Origin: Verrucomicrobiota bacterium | GTDB taxonomy: Bacteria; Verrucomicrobiota; Verrucomicrobiia; Chthoniobacterales; UBA10450 | DNA: 10,348 nt | Reading direction: 5' to 3' | Assembly: GCA_003218615.1 (NCBI GenBank) | Contig: QHOD01000171.1 | Location: 1 to 10,348 of the forward strand | Shown here: positions 1-6,213 of the stretch, piece after piece | How positions within the stretch are numbered: position 1 is the stretch's first letter | Layout: each line of letters starts with the position of its first letter | The notes under the pieces: generated by a model | What the model saw: only the letters and a program-made list of their open reading frames with translations | Database searches by the model: none | What the model was told of the DNA's origin: nothing | Program-made: the position numbers and the translations under genes

Positions 1-1
1 C

Positions 2-1153
2 TACTACTGTAAGCTTTGTAAACTCGGGCACGATCTTGGCTATCTGGACGTCGGCGGCGGTCTCGGGGTCGATTACGACGGATCACGCAGTGATTTCGAC
101 AGTTCCACTAATTATTCGCTTCAGGAATACGCAAACGACGTCGTCTGGAATATCATGGACGTCTGCGATTCCGAGGGCGTGGCGCATCCCGCCATTGTGA
201 GCGAAAGTGGGCGCGCTATTGTCGCGCATCATTCCGTGCTCGTGATGGAAGCTTTCAGTTCCATCGAACGGACCGCGCCGAAACTCAAAGTCGAAGCCAC
301 CGAGACAGACCACAGATTGGTGCGAGACATTCTCGACGTGAAACAGCGGCTGAAGCGGGGCAATCGAATCGAGAGCCTGCATGACAGCCAGCACATCAAG
401 GAAGAATCGCAGCAGATGTTCGACCTCGGTCTGCTCGATCTCGAATCCAAAGCGAAAATCGAAACGGTTTACTGGCAGCTCGCCCAGCAGATCGTGAACA
501 TGCATCGCGGTCTGCGTTTTGTGCCCGAGGAGGTAAAACAGCTTGAGACTTCACTCAGCGACCAATACATCTGCAATTTTTCCGTCTTTCAGTCGCTCCT
601 CGATCATTGGGCGCTCGGGCAGCTCTTCCCCATCATGCCGATCCACCGTCTGACCACTCCGCCAGATCGCAATGGCATGATCGTTGACATCACCTGCGAT
701 TCAGACGGCAAGATTTCGAAATTTACCGACCTCCAGGACGTGAAGGAAACATTGCCGCTCCATCGCATTCCGCCTGGGGAAATGTATTATATCGGCGTTT
801 TTTTGGTGGGCGCTTACCAAGATATCATGGGCGATCTGCACAATTTGTTTGGTCGCGTGACCGAGGTGCATGTGTTCCTCGATCCCGACGAAGAATCCGG
901 CTGGTACATAGAGGAAGTGATCGAAGGCAGCACGATCGGCGAAGTCCTTGCCATGACGCAATGGGATAAAGTCGAGTTGATGCGGTTGTTAAAAACACAA
1001 GTCGATGTCGCGATTAAAACCGATCGGCTGAAGCCGAATGACGCGATGAAGCTTCTCTCCGATTACGAACGCCTCCTGCAGGAATACACCTATCTTTCAC
1101 TCAACGGAGCAAAATCTCCTCCGCAACCGGGCAACTGGCTGCCCCTGAGTTGA
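2..1153 (+). CDS. speA: Biosynthetic arginine decarboxylase, C-terminal part (5' end outside window)
   Basis: PLP-dependent decarboxylase of the SpeA type, converting arginine to agmatine and CO2 as the first step of the agmatine route to putrescine and spermidine; cytoplasmic. The open frame runs in from the left edge, so about 383 C-terminal residues are visible, whereas family members usually have about 630-660. Seen: a glycine-rich phosphate-binding stretch LDVGGGLGVDYDGS near the left edge, then ESGRAIVAHHS around base 200, and further on TCDSDGKI near bases 688-711. The last fits the Cys/Asp motif that completes the active site across the dimer interface in fold-III decarboxylases. The first in-frame ATG (155) lies inside the conserved domain and is not the real start. 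The stop is 47 nt before the cyclase gene on the same strand, so co-transcription is possible. The last 20 or so residues are proline-rich and not recognised. Confidence 0.93.
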   Translation, partial: YYCKLCKLGHDLGYLDVGGGLGVDYDGSRSDFDSSTNYSLQEYANDVVWNIMDVCDSEGVAHPAIVSESGRAIVAHHSVLVMEAFSSIERTAPKLKVEATETDHRLVRDILDVKQRLKRGNRIESLHDSQHIKEESQQMFDLGLLDLESKAKIETVYWQLAQQIVNMHRGLRFVPEEVKQLETSLSDQYICNFSVFQSLLDHWALGQLFPIMPIHRLTTPPDRNGMIVDITCDSDGKISKFTDLQDVKETLPLHRIPPGEMYYIGVFLVGAYQDIMGDLHNLFGRVTEVHVFLDPDEESGWYIEEVIEGSTIGEVLAMTQWDKVELMRLLKTQVDVAIKTDRLKPNDAMKLLSDYERLLQEYTYLSLNGAKSPPQPGNWLPLS

Positions 1154-1176
1154 TGTCGATCTTGTAAGCGACCTGT
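1153..1176 (+). repeat. Copy 1 of a short direct repeat flanking the cyclase gene
   Basis: The 24 bases starting ATGTCGATCTTGTAAGCG match 3444-3466 (ATGTCAATCTTGTAGCG...) at about 20 positions with one gap, in the same orientation. The first base is the last base of the speA stop codon. The second copy merges into a palindromic repeat. Copy 1 is followed by a weaker GC-rich inverted sequence (AGCGACC pairing partly with GGTCGTC just before the cyclase start). It may be an eroded member of the same repeat family. Confidence 0.4.
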
Positions 1177-1200
1177 GGCAGACTTCGGAGCGGTCGTCGT

Positions 1201-3351
1201 ATGAGCTCCGAACCCGAGCAGCATCCCAAAGTGGAGATCGGGCACGTCCTGACGATGGACGTGGTGGAGTACTCAACTTTGCTGATCACGGAGCAGACGC
1301 GGGTGATGGGCGAGCTGACGAGCATTGTGAAAAATACCGAGCGGTTCCAGCGCGGGGAATCGGAAGGCAATCTCGTCCGGATTCCGACTGGCGACGGCAT
1401 GGCCCTTGTATTCTTCGATGATCCGCAGGCGCCGATCGAATGCGCGATGGAAATCGCCGGGGCCCTCAAATCTCATCCCGAAATTGGATTACGAATGGGA
1501 ATTCACAGCGGCCCGGTGAATGCGGTCGTCGATGTTAGCGATCGCGCGAATGTTGCCGGCGCCGGTATCGACATGGCGCAGCGAGTAATGGATTGCGGCG
1601 ATGCCGGGCACATTCTTTTGTCGAAACGCGTGGCGGACGATCTAGCGCCGTTTCCGCGCTGGAACCCGCTTTTGCACGAACTCGGCGAGTGCGAAGTAAA
1701 ACACGGGCGCAAGATTTCGCTGGTGAATTTTTACACCGATGAAATCGGGAATCCGGCGCTACCGCAAAAATGCGTTGCACATGGAACGAAAAGAACTGGA
1801 GACAAAATCAGCCGGCCATGGCCGCGAGATATTGCGTTTATCGGCACGGTCATTCTGGGGATCGTAATATTTACGCCCGTCGTTTTTCGGATTGCATCTC
1901 GCACAGGCGCTTCAAGTAAGACGAGTAAATCCGCTCGGTCGTCGATCTCAGTAAACACCAAATCGATCGCGGTATTACCGTTCGAGAACTTAAGCCGCGA
2001 TCCTGACAACGCCTATTTCGCAGACGGAATTCAGGAAGAAATTCTTACGCGGCTCTCGAAGATTGCGGATCTGAAAGTAATCTCACGTACCTCGACGCAG
2101 CGTTATAAAGGCACGCCGACGAATCTGCTCGAGATCGCCAAGCAGCTTGGCGTAGCACACATCCTCGAAGGCACGGTACAGAAGGCAGCTGACCAAGTTC
2201 GCGTGAATGTGCAACTGATCAACGCCCAGACTGACTCACATCTTTGGGCTGAGAAATTCGATCGTAACTTGGCCGATATCTTTGCTGTCGAAAGCGAGAT
2301 CGCAACAAAGATTGCTGACACACTACAGACTAAGCTCAGTGGCTCTGAGCAAAAGGCAATCGCGGCGCGTCCCACTAAAAACAGCGAGGCGCATCAGTTA
2401 TATCTGAAAGGTCGCTATTTCTTGAAGAAGAGAACAGAGGAAGGATTGAAGAAGAGCATCGAATTTTTCAACCAGGCGATCGACAAGGACTCCGGCTATG
2501 CTCTGGCTTATTCGGGGCTGGCCGACTCGAACATGTATCTCCTCCGGCTCGGTTTCTTGCGCGGAGTTTCTCGAAAAGAGACGGACGAGAGAGCAAAGGC
2601 AGCGGCGACGAAAGCTCTGGAGCTTGATGACAACCTCGCCGAAGCCCATACCTCTCTGGCTCTAGTTAAAATGGAGTACGAATGGGACTGGACCGGCTCT
2701 GAGAGGGAATTCCAACGCGCCATTCAGTTGGATCCAGGGTTTGCCGAGGCTCACCATCAGTACTCCCATTACTTAACGGCTATGGGTCGCAGTAGCGAAT
2801 CCCTCACCGAAAGCCTTCGCGCCTTGGAACTCGATCCGCTTTCACTAGTTTTGAACGCACATTTAGCATGGCATTATCTTTATGCACGGCAGTACGACCA
2901 AGCCATACAACAATGCCAGAAGGCCTCCGAGCTTGATCGCAACTATCCCGAAACAGCCGAATTTCGCGGCCTCGCGTATGAGCAAAAAGGGATGTATCAG
3001 GAAGCCATCGCGGAGTTGCAAACGGCGATAAATCTTTCAGGAGGCAGCCCGCATATGAAAGCGGAACTCGGACACGCTTACGCGATTGCGGGCGAGACTA
3101 CACAGGCGCTAGACATTTTAAATGAATTGAAACGCGGATCAACAGAAACGCATATTTCTAGCTATGACATAGCCGTCATCCATGTCGGACTCGGCCGGAA
3201 GGAGCGAGCGCTTGAAGCGCTTGAAAATGCCTATCAGGAGCGTTCGGAGTGGCTGCGTTATCTCAGAGTTGATCCAAGGCTCGATCCATTGCGCGGCGAT
3301 CCGCGTTTCGAAAAGCTCGCCGATCAAATCGTGCCGCCGGATGTGAAGTAG
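1201..3351 (+). CDS. Class III cyclase-like / TolB-N-like / TPR membrane protein
   Basis: 716 residues. Residues 10-180 form a class III adenylate/guanylate cyclase homology domain: metal-type Asp20 in TMDVVEYS, Asp65 in TGDGMALVF, and GIDMAQR at 122-128, where the transition-state Arg is kept (Arg128) but the usual Asn is Asp124. A single hydrophobic membrane segment spans about 211-229. Residues 255-380 resemble the TolB N-terminal/FlgO-like domain (SIAVLPFENLS, YFADGIQEEILTRLSKI, HILEGTVQ). From about 395 to the end are tandem TPR helices with recurring ALELD and AIQLDP motifs. The likely topology is a cytoplasmic cyclase domain with the TolB-like and TPR parts outside, sensing or scaffolding. 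Family knowledge: such fusions are common in Acidobacteria and Verrucomicrobia and mostly uncharacterised. cAMP production is uncertain because the purine-recognition positions also deviate (Ile61, Asn117). No clear Shine-Dalgarno is seen. ATG 1201 fits the domain start and is supported by the remnant copy at 3363. Confidence 0.85.
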   Translation: MSSEPEQHPKVEIGHVLTMDVVEYSTLLITEQTRVMGELTSIVKNTERFQRGESEGNLVRIPTGDGMALVFFDDPQAPIECAMEIAGALKSHPEIGLRMGIHSGPVNAVVDVSDRANVAGAGIDMAQRVMDCGDAGHILLSKRVADDLAPFPRWNPLLHELGECEVKHGRKISLVNFYTDEIGNPALPQKCVAHGTKRTGDKISRPWPRDIAFIGTVILGIVIFTPVVFRIASRTGASSKTSKSARSSISVNTKSIAVLPFENLSRDPDNAYFADGIQEEILTRLSKIADLKVISRTSTQRYKGTPTNLLEIAKQLGVAHILEGTVQKAADQVRVNVQLINAQTDSHLWAEKFDRNLADIFAVESEIATKIADTLQTKLSGSEQKAIAARPTKNSEAHQLYLKGRYFLKKRTEEGLKKSIEFFNQAIDKDSGYALAYSGLADSNMYLLRLGFLRGVSRKETDERAKAAATKALELDDNLAEAHTSLALVKMEYEWDWTGSEREFQRAIQLDPGFAEAHHQYSHYLTAMGRSSESLTESLRALELDPLSLVLNAHLAWHYLYARQYDQAIQQCQKASELDRNYPETAEFRGLAYEQKGMYQEAIAELQTAINLSGGSPHMKAELGHAYAIAGETTQALDILNELKRGSTETHISSYDIAVIHVGLGRKERALEALENAYQERSEWLRYLRVDPRLDPLRGDPRFEKLADQIVPPDVK

Positions 3352-3362
3352 ATTCTCAAATC

Positions 3363-3437
3363 ATGGCCGCCGAAATCGAATCAGATCGCAGAGTGGAGAT
3401 CGGCCATGTTCTGGCGATGGCAAGTGGTTGCCGCTAA
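3363..3437 (+). pseudogene. Remnant of the 5' end of a second cyclase gene
   Basis: A 24-codon open frame starting 11 bases after the cyclase stop encodes RVEIGHVLAM after a short divergent leader, then leaves the family sequence and stops. The intact cyclase has KVEIGHVLTM at residues 10-19. The similarity extends to DNA: about 31 bases around 3391-3420 match 1229-1259 with roughly six differences, mostly synonymous. I read this as the start of a tandem paralogue whose body was deleted. A translated leader peptide is possible but less likely. Confidence 0.6.
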
Positions 3438-3443
3438 GGTAGA

Positions 3444-3466
3444 ATGTCAATCTTGTAGCGGGCTGT
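3444..3466 (+). repeat. Copy 2 of the short direct repeat
   Basis: Starts ATGTCAATCTTGTAGCG and matches 1153-1176 in the same orientation (one G/A change, one missing A, AC/GG before CTGT). It overlaps the left arm of the palindromic repeat at 3453. Confidence 0.4.
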
Positions 3467-3515
3467 CTCTGAATATCGCATCTTTGCTTTGGGCGGTCAG
3501 AGTCCGCCGCTACAA
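3453..3515 (+). repeat. REP-like palindromic repeat before asnS
   Basis: An imperfect inverted repeat. The left arm begins TTGTAGCGGGCTGTCTCTGA, and the reverse complement of the right arm (3493-3515) begins TTGTAGCGGCGGACTCTGA. Inside the right arm GGCGG/CCGCC can form a small hairpin. Bases 3492-3514 match 10207-10229 (read on the - strand) at 21 of 23 positions, so this is a dispersed element. It sits just before asnS and reads through in frame as GGQSPPLQ, which lengthens the open frame artificially. Confidence 0.7.
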
Positions 3516-3527
3516 TTAAAACCGGGA

Positions 3528-4922
3528 ATGACGCAGCTTTCTTCAACAACGGTAAAAGACGCATTGGAAAGCACCGCGCCAATCGACGCAATTCAGGTCC
3601 AGGGCTGGGTGCGAACGCGGCGCGATTCGAAGGATTTTTCCTTTATCGAGATGAACGACGGCTCGTGTCTGCGCAATCTTCAGATCATCGCGAGAAACTC
3701 GCTCCCGAATTACGCGGCGCTGCAGCGAATGACAACCGGCGCGTCTATCAGCGTTCGCGGCACCCTGGTCCCTTCCCAAGGTAAAGGCCAAACCTGGGAA
3801 GTCGTCGCGGACAAGATCGACATTGTCGGCACTGCGGACGATTCGTATCCGCTCCAGAAAAAGGGGCACACGCCGGAATTTTTGCGCGAGATCGCGCATC
3901 TTCGCCCGCGCTCGAATCTTTTTGGTTGCGTCTTTCGGGTGCGGAGCCGTCTCGCATTCGCTATTCACAAATTTTTTCAAGAACGCGGTTTTGTGTATGT
4001 GCACACGCCGATTATCACGGGAAGCGATTGCGAAGGCGCGGGCGAATTGTTTCGCGTTACCACACTCGATCCCAAAGCGGGGCCGCGGCGGCTGGATGGC
4101 AGCATCGACTACGAGCAGGATTTCTTTGCACGCTGCACGTATTTAACCGTGAGCGGCCAACTCGAAGCCGAAGCGTTCGCGTGCGCGTTGTCGAAGGTTT
4201 ACACCTTTGGCCCAACGTTTCGCGCGGAGAACTCGAACACGTCGCGGCACGCGAGCGAATTTTGGATGATTGAGCCAGAGATGGCATTCTGCGCCTTGAA
4301 CGGCAACATGGATCTCGCGGAGGAGTTGGTGAAATATCTGATTGTCGATGTTCGCGAGCATTGCCCGGACGAGATGGAACTTTTCGCGAAATTCGTGGAC
4401 AAGGAATTGCTCGCGCGCCTCGATTTTGTTGTCGATCGTCCGTTCCAACGGATCAATTACAGCGACGCTGTCGATCTTTTGAAGAGGAGCGGCGCAAAAT
4501 TTGAGTTCCCGATTGACTACGGATTAAACCTTCAGTCGGAACATGAACGCTGGTTGACGGAGAAACACTTCCAGTGTCCGGTCACGGTTTTTAATTTCCC
4601 GAAAGAGATAAAGCCCTTCTACATGCGTTTGAACGATGACGGGAAAACAGTGGCAGCGATCGATTTGTTAGTGCCGGGCATCGGGGAGATTGTCGGCGGC
4701 AGCCAGCGCGAAGAACGGATCGACGTGCTGGAAGAAAACATGCGCCGGCACAAAATGGATCTGGCCGATTACAAATGGTATCTCGATCTTCGGCGTTATG
4801 GCACCGTACCGCATTCCGGCTTCGGCCTCGGTTTTGAGCGGATGCTCATGTTCATCACCGGCGTGCCGAACATCCGTGATGTCATCCCGTTCGCCCGAAC
4901 GCCCGGCAGCGCCGAGTTCTAA
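3528..4922 (+). CDS. asnS: Asparagine--tRNA ligase
   Basis: Class II aminoacyl-tRNA synthetase charging tRNA-Asn with asparagine using ATP; cytoplasmic homodimer. 464 residues, close to the 466 of E. coli AsnRS. The N-terminal OB-fold anticodon-binding domain runs from about 20 to 110 (VQGWVRTRRDSKDFSFIEMNDG). The catalytic domain begins around 125 with HLRPRSNLF and VHTPIITGSDCEGAGE. Motif 2 is FGPTFRAENSNTSRHASEFWMIEPE, and motif 3 is the GFGLGFERMLMFITGVPNIRDVIPF region near the C-terminus. Start choice: ATG 3528 gives MTQLSSTTVKDAL; the frame can be extended to a TTG at 3489, but those 13 extra residues are translated palindromic repeat. The ribosome site is weak (GGGA close to the ATG). 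Downstream hairpins are short and lack a T-run, so no terminator is called. Confidence 0.95.
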   Translation: MTQLSSTTVKDALESTAPIDAIQVQGWVRTRRDSKDFSFIEMNDGSCLRNLQIIARNSLPNYAALQRMTTGASISVRGTLVPSQGKGQTWEVVADKIDIVGTADDSYPLQKKGHTPEFLREIAHLRPRSNLFGCVFRVRSRLAFAIHKFFQERGFVYVHTPIITGSDCEGAGELFRVTTLDPKAGPRRLDGSIDYEQDFFARCTYLTVSGQLEAEAFACALSKVYTFGPTFRAENSNTSRHASEFWMIEPEMAFCALNGNMDLAEELVKYLIVDVREHCPDEMELFAKFVDKELLARLDFVVDRPFQRINYSDAVDLLKRSGAKFEFPIDYGLNLQSEHERWLTEKHFQCPVTVFNFPKEIKPFYMRLNDDGKTVAAIDLLVPGIGEIVGGSQREERIDVLEENMRRHKMDLADYKWYLDLRRYGTVPHSGFGLGFERMLMFITGVPNIRDVIPFARTPGSAEF

Positions 4923-4989
4923 ATGGGTGGGCCAATCGTTCACCCCGAGTCGTTCATAACGAGCCCAGCCAAATTGAACCGAAGCACGC

Positions 4990-5017
4990 TTGATGGTTCA
5001 AATCATGCGTGTATATA
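4990..5017 (+). promoter_or_regulatory. Predicted promoter of the winged-helix gene
   Basis: TTGATG at 4990-4995 and TATATA at 5012-5017 are separated by 16 bases and resemble sigma-70 -35/-10 boxes. The -10 box lies in the middle of the palindrome at 5009-5020, so a protein bound there would block initiation. Transcription would begin around 5023-5025, at or just beside the ATG at 5023, which suggests a leaderless message. Confidence 0.5.
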
Positions 5018-5022
5018 CACCT
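5005..5022 (+). promoter_or_regulatory. Palindromic operator-like site, copy 1
   Basis: ATGCGTGTATATACACCT contains the perfect 12-base palindrome GTGTATATACAC (5009-5020). The same 18 bases occur once more in opposite orientation at 5312-5329. The placement over a -10 box immediately before a MarR-type gene fits an autoregulatory operator. The binding protein is inferred, not shown. Confidence 0.6.
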
Positions 5023-5295
5023 ATGCGAACCGGTCCGCTCTCCATCTCCGAGCTGTCGGCTCAGCTGGGGCTTGACCGGACAACGCTGTCGCGAAATTTG
5101 CGCTTGATTGAAGACGAAGGCTGGATTGCTCCGCTCGGGCACGATGATCAGCGCGTCCGGAAGATGACGCTTACGCACAAAGGGATTAAAAAGGCGTCGG
5201 CTGCTTTGGTGTTTTGGAAGCGAGCAGACAGCAGCGTTGCGCCGATCCTGCGGCGGTTCGGTCTACAGTCACGTCCGATGGTACGAGCCAAATAA
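5023..5295 (+). CDS. Truncated MarR-family winged-helix regulator
   Basis: 90 residues from ATG 5023; the frame can be extended upstream to ATG 5005 or TTG 4990 (101 residues), but those codons lie in the -35 box and operator. The core MRTGPLSISELSAQLGLDRT continues with TLSRNLRLIEDEGWI, the helix-turn-helix of MarR repressors. It is followed by a wing (GHDDQRVRKMTLTHKG) and part of the next helix. Family members are usually about 140-160 residues. The first 40-45 residues, which form the dimerisation helices, are absent, and the last helix looks short. No frame upstream restores them: a stop lies at 4975-4977. A small autoregulator of the flanking palindromes, or a decayed remnant, are both possible. 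The downstream membrane gene is the likely target. Confidence 0.65.
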   Translation: MRTGPLSISELSAQLGLDRTTLSRNLRLIEDEGWIAPLGHDDQRVRKMTLTHKGIKKASAALVFWKRADSSVAPILRRFGLQSRPMVRAK

Positions 5296-5311
5296 ATTCT
5301 TTTACAATGAA

Positions 5312-5329
5312 AGGTGTATATACACGCAT
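5312..5329 (-). promoter_or_regulatory. Palindromic operator-like site, copy 2 (inverted)
   Basis: Read on the - strand this is ATGCGTGTATATACACCT, identical to 5005-5022; the 12-base core is at 5314-5325. It stands about 130 bases before the membrane-protein gene and 16 bases after the stop of the winged-helix gene. A poor -35/-10 pair overlaps it (TTACAA at 5302, CATAAT at 5327, 19-base gap). A role as operator for the downstream gene is inferred. The rest of 5330-5455 holds no convincing gene. Confidence 0.6.
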
Positions 5330-5441
5330 AATGGAAAAATGTATGATTGACGGAGTTGCCGTCGTCTCGCGCCGGCACAGCAAGCGGCTCTCGCGCGCAG
5401 GAAGCCCCGGTAGGGCGCACGAATAAAGAATGATCAATGAG

Positions 5442-5448
5442 AAAAGGA
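5442..5448 (+). promoter_or_regulatory. Shine-Dalgarno of the membrane-protein gene
   Basis: AAAAGGA followed by a 7-base spacer and ATG 5456. It is the clearest ribosome site on the + strand in this window and supports the chosen start. Confidence 0.6.
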
Positions 5449-5455
5449 ATAACCT

Positions 5456-6148
5456 ATGAACATTGACCTGATCGGTTCCGTTGAATTAACGGCCTCGGCG
5501 GCCATCATGATTGCCGCGCTATCCATTGGATTCGGGTCCACCGCGGCCGCGCGGACTCGCATTGCTGCCTGGCTCACTGCCTGGTTCGTGGTCGTGGTAA
5601 TTTTGGCCGCGACACGCGCCTTATATTACGAAGGTGGGCTGGGCGCGCCTGGCCTCGGCGTTGCTGTGGCGCTGCCGATCGCGGTCCTTTGCATCGTTGT
5701 GGCGCGCACACAAGCATTGCGCGAAGAATTCCATCGCGTGCCGCTCTGGCTTCTCGTCGGCGTTCACGTGGTTCGCTTGCTCGGCATTAGTTTTATAATT
5801 CTTTATACGGCTGGTCGTCTGCCGGCGCCGTTCGCTTCGGCTGCCGGCTGGGGAGATATTTTTGTCGGAGCAACCGCTTTGCCGGTCGCATGGCTCACCT
5901 ATCGACGGCCCACAAATGTTCGGTCGATGATATGGATCTGGAACGTCATCGGAATAGCAGATTTGATCAATGCGGTCGGATTGGGAGTAATTTCCTCGCC
6001 AGGACCGCAGCGATTGATTTTCGCCGAACCCAGCTCGGCCATCATGGCGACTTTGCCGTGGCTCTTGATCCCCGGCTTTTTGGTTCCGCTACTTTTCGCA
6101 GTTCACATCGGGATTTTCATTCGCTTGGCGAAGCACAACGCCGGCTGA
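5456..6148 (+). CDS. Polytopic membrane protein of unknown function
   Basis: 230 residues, not assigned to a named family. Hydrophobic segments lie at about 8-28, 36-57, 62-84, 94-118, 131-148, 155-178 and 195-222, giving about seven membrane helices. Short connecting loops carry Arg/Lys (AARTR, ARTQALREEFHR, YRRPTNVR). Recognisable stretches are AAGWGDIFVGATALPVAW, WNVIGIADLINAVGLGV and MATLPWLLIPGFLVPLLF. The repeated Gly-Asp and Ala-Asp inside helices 5 and 6 could be functional polar residues. There is no signal peptide. A good ribosome site, AAAAGGA at 5442-5448, ends 7 bases before ATG 5456. The MarR-type gene and inverted operator upstream suggest regulated expression, as for many MarR-controlled membrane or efflux genes, but no transporter motif was seen. 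Confidence 0.8.
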   Translation: MNIDLIGSVELTASAAIMIAALSIGFGSTAAARTRIAAWLTAWFVVVVILAATRALYYEGGLGAPGLGVAVALPIAVLCIVVARTQALREEFHRVPLWLLVGVHVVRLLGISFIILYTAGRLPAPFASAAGWGDIFVGATALPVAWLTYRRPTNVRSMIWIWNVIGIADLINAVGLGVISSPGPQRLIFAEPSSAIMATLPWLLIPGFLVPLLFAVHIGIFIRLAKHNAG

Positions 6149-6179
6149 CCGCTGACCTCTGATCGCTGAGCTCTGGATC
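6145..6179 (+). repeat. Five tandem degenerate heptamers
   Basis: Consecutive units CTGACCG, CTGACCT, CTGATCG, CTGAGCT and CTGGATC begin over the stop codon of the membrane-protein gene (TGA 6146-6148) and run into the convergent intergenic gap. All units start with CTG, and four share CTGA. Confidence 0.6.
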
Positions 6180-6181
6180 CA

Positions 6182-6201
6182 TTCGCCTGGCGACGGGCGA
6201 A
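6182..6201. terminator. Possible hairpin between convergent genes
   Basis: TTCGCC (6182-6187) pairs with GGCGAA (6196-6201) over an 8-base loop, between the stop codons of two convergent genes. No T-run follows on the + strand, and the stem is short, so function as a terminator is doubtful. Confidence 0.25.
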
Positions 6202-6213
6202 AAGTCACGCACA

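Noticed and set aside
3489..3527. Longer asnS start at TTG 3489
   Set aside because: The extra 13 residues are translated palindromic repeat (GGQSPPLQ); AsnRS homology and length fit ATG 3528.
3543..4004. 153-residue - strand frame inside asnS
   Set aside because: Antisense shadow of the conserved asnS sequence, Arg/Asp-rich, with no recognisable domain.
4925..4962. Hairpins after asnS (GGGTG/CACCC and TCGTT/AACGA) as a terminator
   Set aside because: Stems of only five pairs and no T-run follow, so intrinsic termination is not supported.
5331..5426. 31-codon frame after the second palindrome
   Set aside because: No ribosome site and a low-complexity Arg/Ser-rich product; the 3' part (GGTAGGGCGCAC) looks more like repeat debris than a gene.
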